Positions 45,402 through 46,148 of a DNA stretch of 46,148 nucleotides are shown here, piece by piece (the first letter of the stretch is position 1; the number at the start of each line of letters is the position of its first letter). The stretch covers positions 1 through 46,148 of the forward strand of contig CANRJM010000017.1 in assembly GCA_947630925.1 (NCBI GenBank). Direction: 5' to 3'. The stretch is from an uncultured Lachnospiraceae bacterium (GTDB taxonomy: Bacteria > Bacillota > Clostridia > Lachnospirales > Lachnospiraceae). The position numbers were made by a program, and so were the translations under genes. A model generated the notes under the pieces. That model did not search any database. It was not told the DNA's origin and saw only the letters and a list, made by a program, of their open reading frames with translations.

Positions 45402-45481
45402 CATATGAAAAGAGACGTTGCTCGCAACGCCCCTCAGACTGTAGACAAACCCCGGGGCATCAGTCCTGGGGTTTTCATATG
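45402..45481. mobile_element. 80-bp element with 10-bp inverted ends (IS-end or MITE-like)
   Basis: CATATGAAAA (45402-45411) and TTTTCATATG (45472-45481) are perfect inverted ends. Inside are two hairpins: CGTTG-CTCG-CAACG (45416-45429) and AACCCC...GGGGTT (45448-45473, longer with wobble pairs). The second hairpin plus TTTT could end plus-strand transcription from the peptidase gene. The pattern suggests a non-autonomous element or the remnant end of an insertion sequence. No transposase is nearby. Confidence 0.45.
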
Positions 45482-45730
45482 CAGTCGATCTGCATTGTCA
45501 TTTAAATGCTGCCAAATATACATATTACTTGAGATAGCAAGCATTTTCTTTGTTTTCTGTGTAAGATTGTTAAATTCGCTCGCCACCAATAATTTAACAT
45601 CTTCTTCATTTAATTTATCAATTTCAATTTTTTTCCATTCAAATTCTTTTTGTTCTGATTTAGTTTTTGCATTTACAGTTCCATATGTCCATTTAGCTTC
45701 ACTGCCATAACGCCCTTTACATTGTTGTCC
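45476..45730 (-). pseudogene. Fragment resembling a STAND/AAA-type NTPase
   Basis: The minus frame reads GEAKWTYGTVNAKTKSEQKE-like sequence, then IEIDKLNEEDVKLLV and KMLAISSNMYIWQHLNDN. Segments of the form 'L..L..issNLYIWQHL' occur in the helical part behind the ATPase core of some STAND/NACHT-like NTPases. No Walker motifs are left, there is no start site, and the frame runs directly into the 80-bp inverted-repeat element. I read it as a decayed internal piece. The family assignment is from memory of the motif and is weak. Confidence 0.35.
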
Positions 45731-45768
45731 CTCTCTACTGCCATCTAGATTACCATGTAAAAAGATTA

Positions 45769-45959
45769 AAGATTGTTGCAGCGGATGGAGCGACAAACTA
45801 TATGCGAGAATGTGTTGATGCAAGGATGATACAACTTTTGATATGTGGATGAAGCGTGTATTAAAAAGCAACATTCCGTCTTTTAAAGCTATCAATAGTA
45901 ATGGCGCATACATAGCAGGTGAGGATGAGACACATTATTTCATGAGAGTAAAAAAGTAA
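45769..45959 (+). pseudogene. Frameshifted C-terminal gene fragment
   Basis: One frame reads KIVAADGATNYMRECVDA (45769-45822). After a one-base loss the next frame continues KDDTTFDMWMKRVL ... ETHYFMRVKK and stops at 45957-45959. Joined, they look like the C-terminal 60 or so residues of a real protein. I do not recognise the family. Confidence 0.4.
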
Positions 45960-45970
45960 TTGATGTGTTA

Positions 45971-46024
45971 CATTGAAAAAAGAAAATAAAAAATTGTCCC
46001 AAACCATTGAAAAATGTCCCATTG
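45971..46024. repeat. Short direct repeats ahead of the last gene
   Basis: CATTGAAAAA occurs at 45971-45980 and 46005-46014. TGTCCCA occurs at 45995-46001 and 46015-46021. They lie just upstream of the start at 46060 and may be protein-binding sites for its control. Confidence 0.35.
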
Positions 46025-46059
46025 TATGATAGTCTATATATGGTTGGAGGTGTTATATT

Positions 46060-46148
46060 ATGAAAAAACAAAATGTGTTGAATTTAATAAAATATCATGT
46101 AGAAAAAAACGAGAATGGTTTTAGAAACGAGGCAATAAGTATTGCAAG
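46060..46148 (+). CDS. N-terminus of an AAA-ATPase-like protein (runs off the window)
   Basis: An ATG at 46060 with GGAGGT 8 bases upstream opens a frame to the window end: MKKQNVLNLIKYHVEKNENG, then FRNEAISIA. This opening (VL.LI..H.EKN...FR.EA..IA) resembles the start of AAA ATPases found beside S8 peptidases in many Firmicutes, but only 29 residues are visible, so the family call is tentative. Confidence 0.55.
   Translation, partial: MKKQNVLNLIKYHVEKNENGFRNEAISIA

Noticed and set aside
45434-45913. 159-codon minus-strand frame as a complete gene
   Set aside because: Its first part is antisense to the frameshifted plus-strand fragment, there is no start signal, and its end runs through the 80-bp element; only the middle looks protein-like, so it is listed as a fragment.

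Overview
The window looks like a chromosome segment of an anaerobic Gram-positive bacterium of the class Clostridia, most likely Lachnospiraceae. The reasons are AGGAGG-type ribosome binding sites, TATAAT promoters, moderate base composition, a giant secreted protein with BspA-type leucine-rich repeats, and the NRPS and exporter families present. The assignment is an inference from gene style; no rRNA, tRNA or housekeeping gene is present to confirm it.

The core (about 2.1-43.5 kb) is a large specialised-metabolite locus. A minus-strand operon begins at a clear promoter near 42.64 kb. In order it encodes a lipoprotein substrate-binding protein, an HlyD-like adaptor, a C39-peptidase ABC exporter, a second ABC exporter, a sensor-MFS fusion with a partner binding protein, a 3402-aa NRPS (A-T-C-A-T-E-C-A-T-TE) and a hotdog-fold dehydratase-like protein. 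The adaptor and two ABC proteins form an NHLM-type (nitrile-hydratase-leader microcin) export set. A plus-strand pair (19.1-21.6 kb) encodes an acyl carrier protein and a fused ketosynthase/chain-length-factor-like protein. Divergent from it, a second minus-strand operon begins with an EntF-like NRPS (C-A-T-TE) with a serine-type specificity pocket and a cysteine in place of the thioesterase serine. It continues with a trigger-factor-like lipoprotein foldase, a roughly 2770-aa secreted protein, a 53-aa peptide with a double-glycine leader, a subtilisin-like protease and an Lgt-family membrane protein. A Sfp-type phosphopantetheinyl transferase at 42.8 kb can activate the carrier domains.

My working picture, which is an inference: the locus couples NRPS/fatty-acyl chemistry to an exporter whose peptidase cuts double-glycine leaders, plus an envelope module (foldase, giant surface protein, protease, Lgt homologue). 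The two most notable points are the 53-aa double-glycine peptide hidden between the giant protein and the protease, which stops at a TGA that also seems to split the protease signal peptide, and the cysteine thioesterase on a serine-loading module.

The flanks are accessory DNA. On the left are an AT-rich AAA ATPase (DUF4143 type) bracketed by TGCCACAAA palindromes and a VOC protein. On the right are a broken winged-helix fragment, a membrane-anchored M1-type metallopeptidase, an 80-bp inverted-repeat element, two decayed gene fragments and the start of an AAA-ATPase-like gene running off the end. Positions 1-230 show nothing I can identify. No CRISPR array, rRNA or tRNA was seen.
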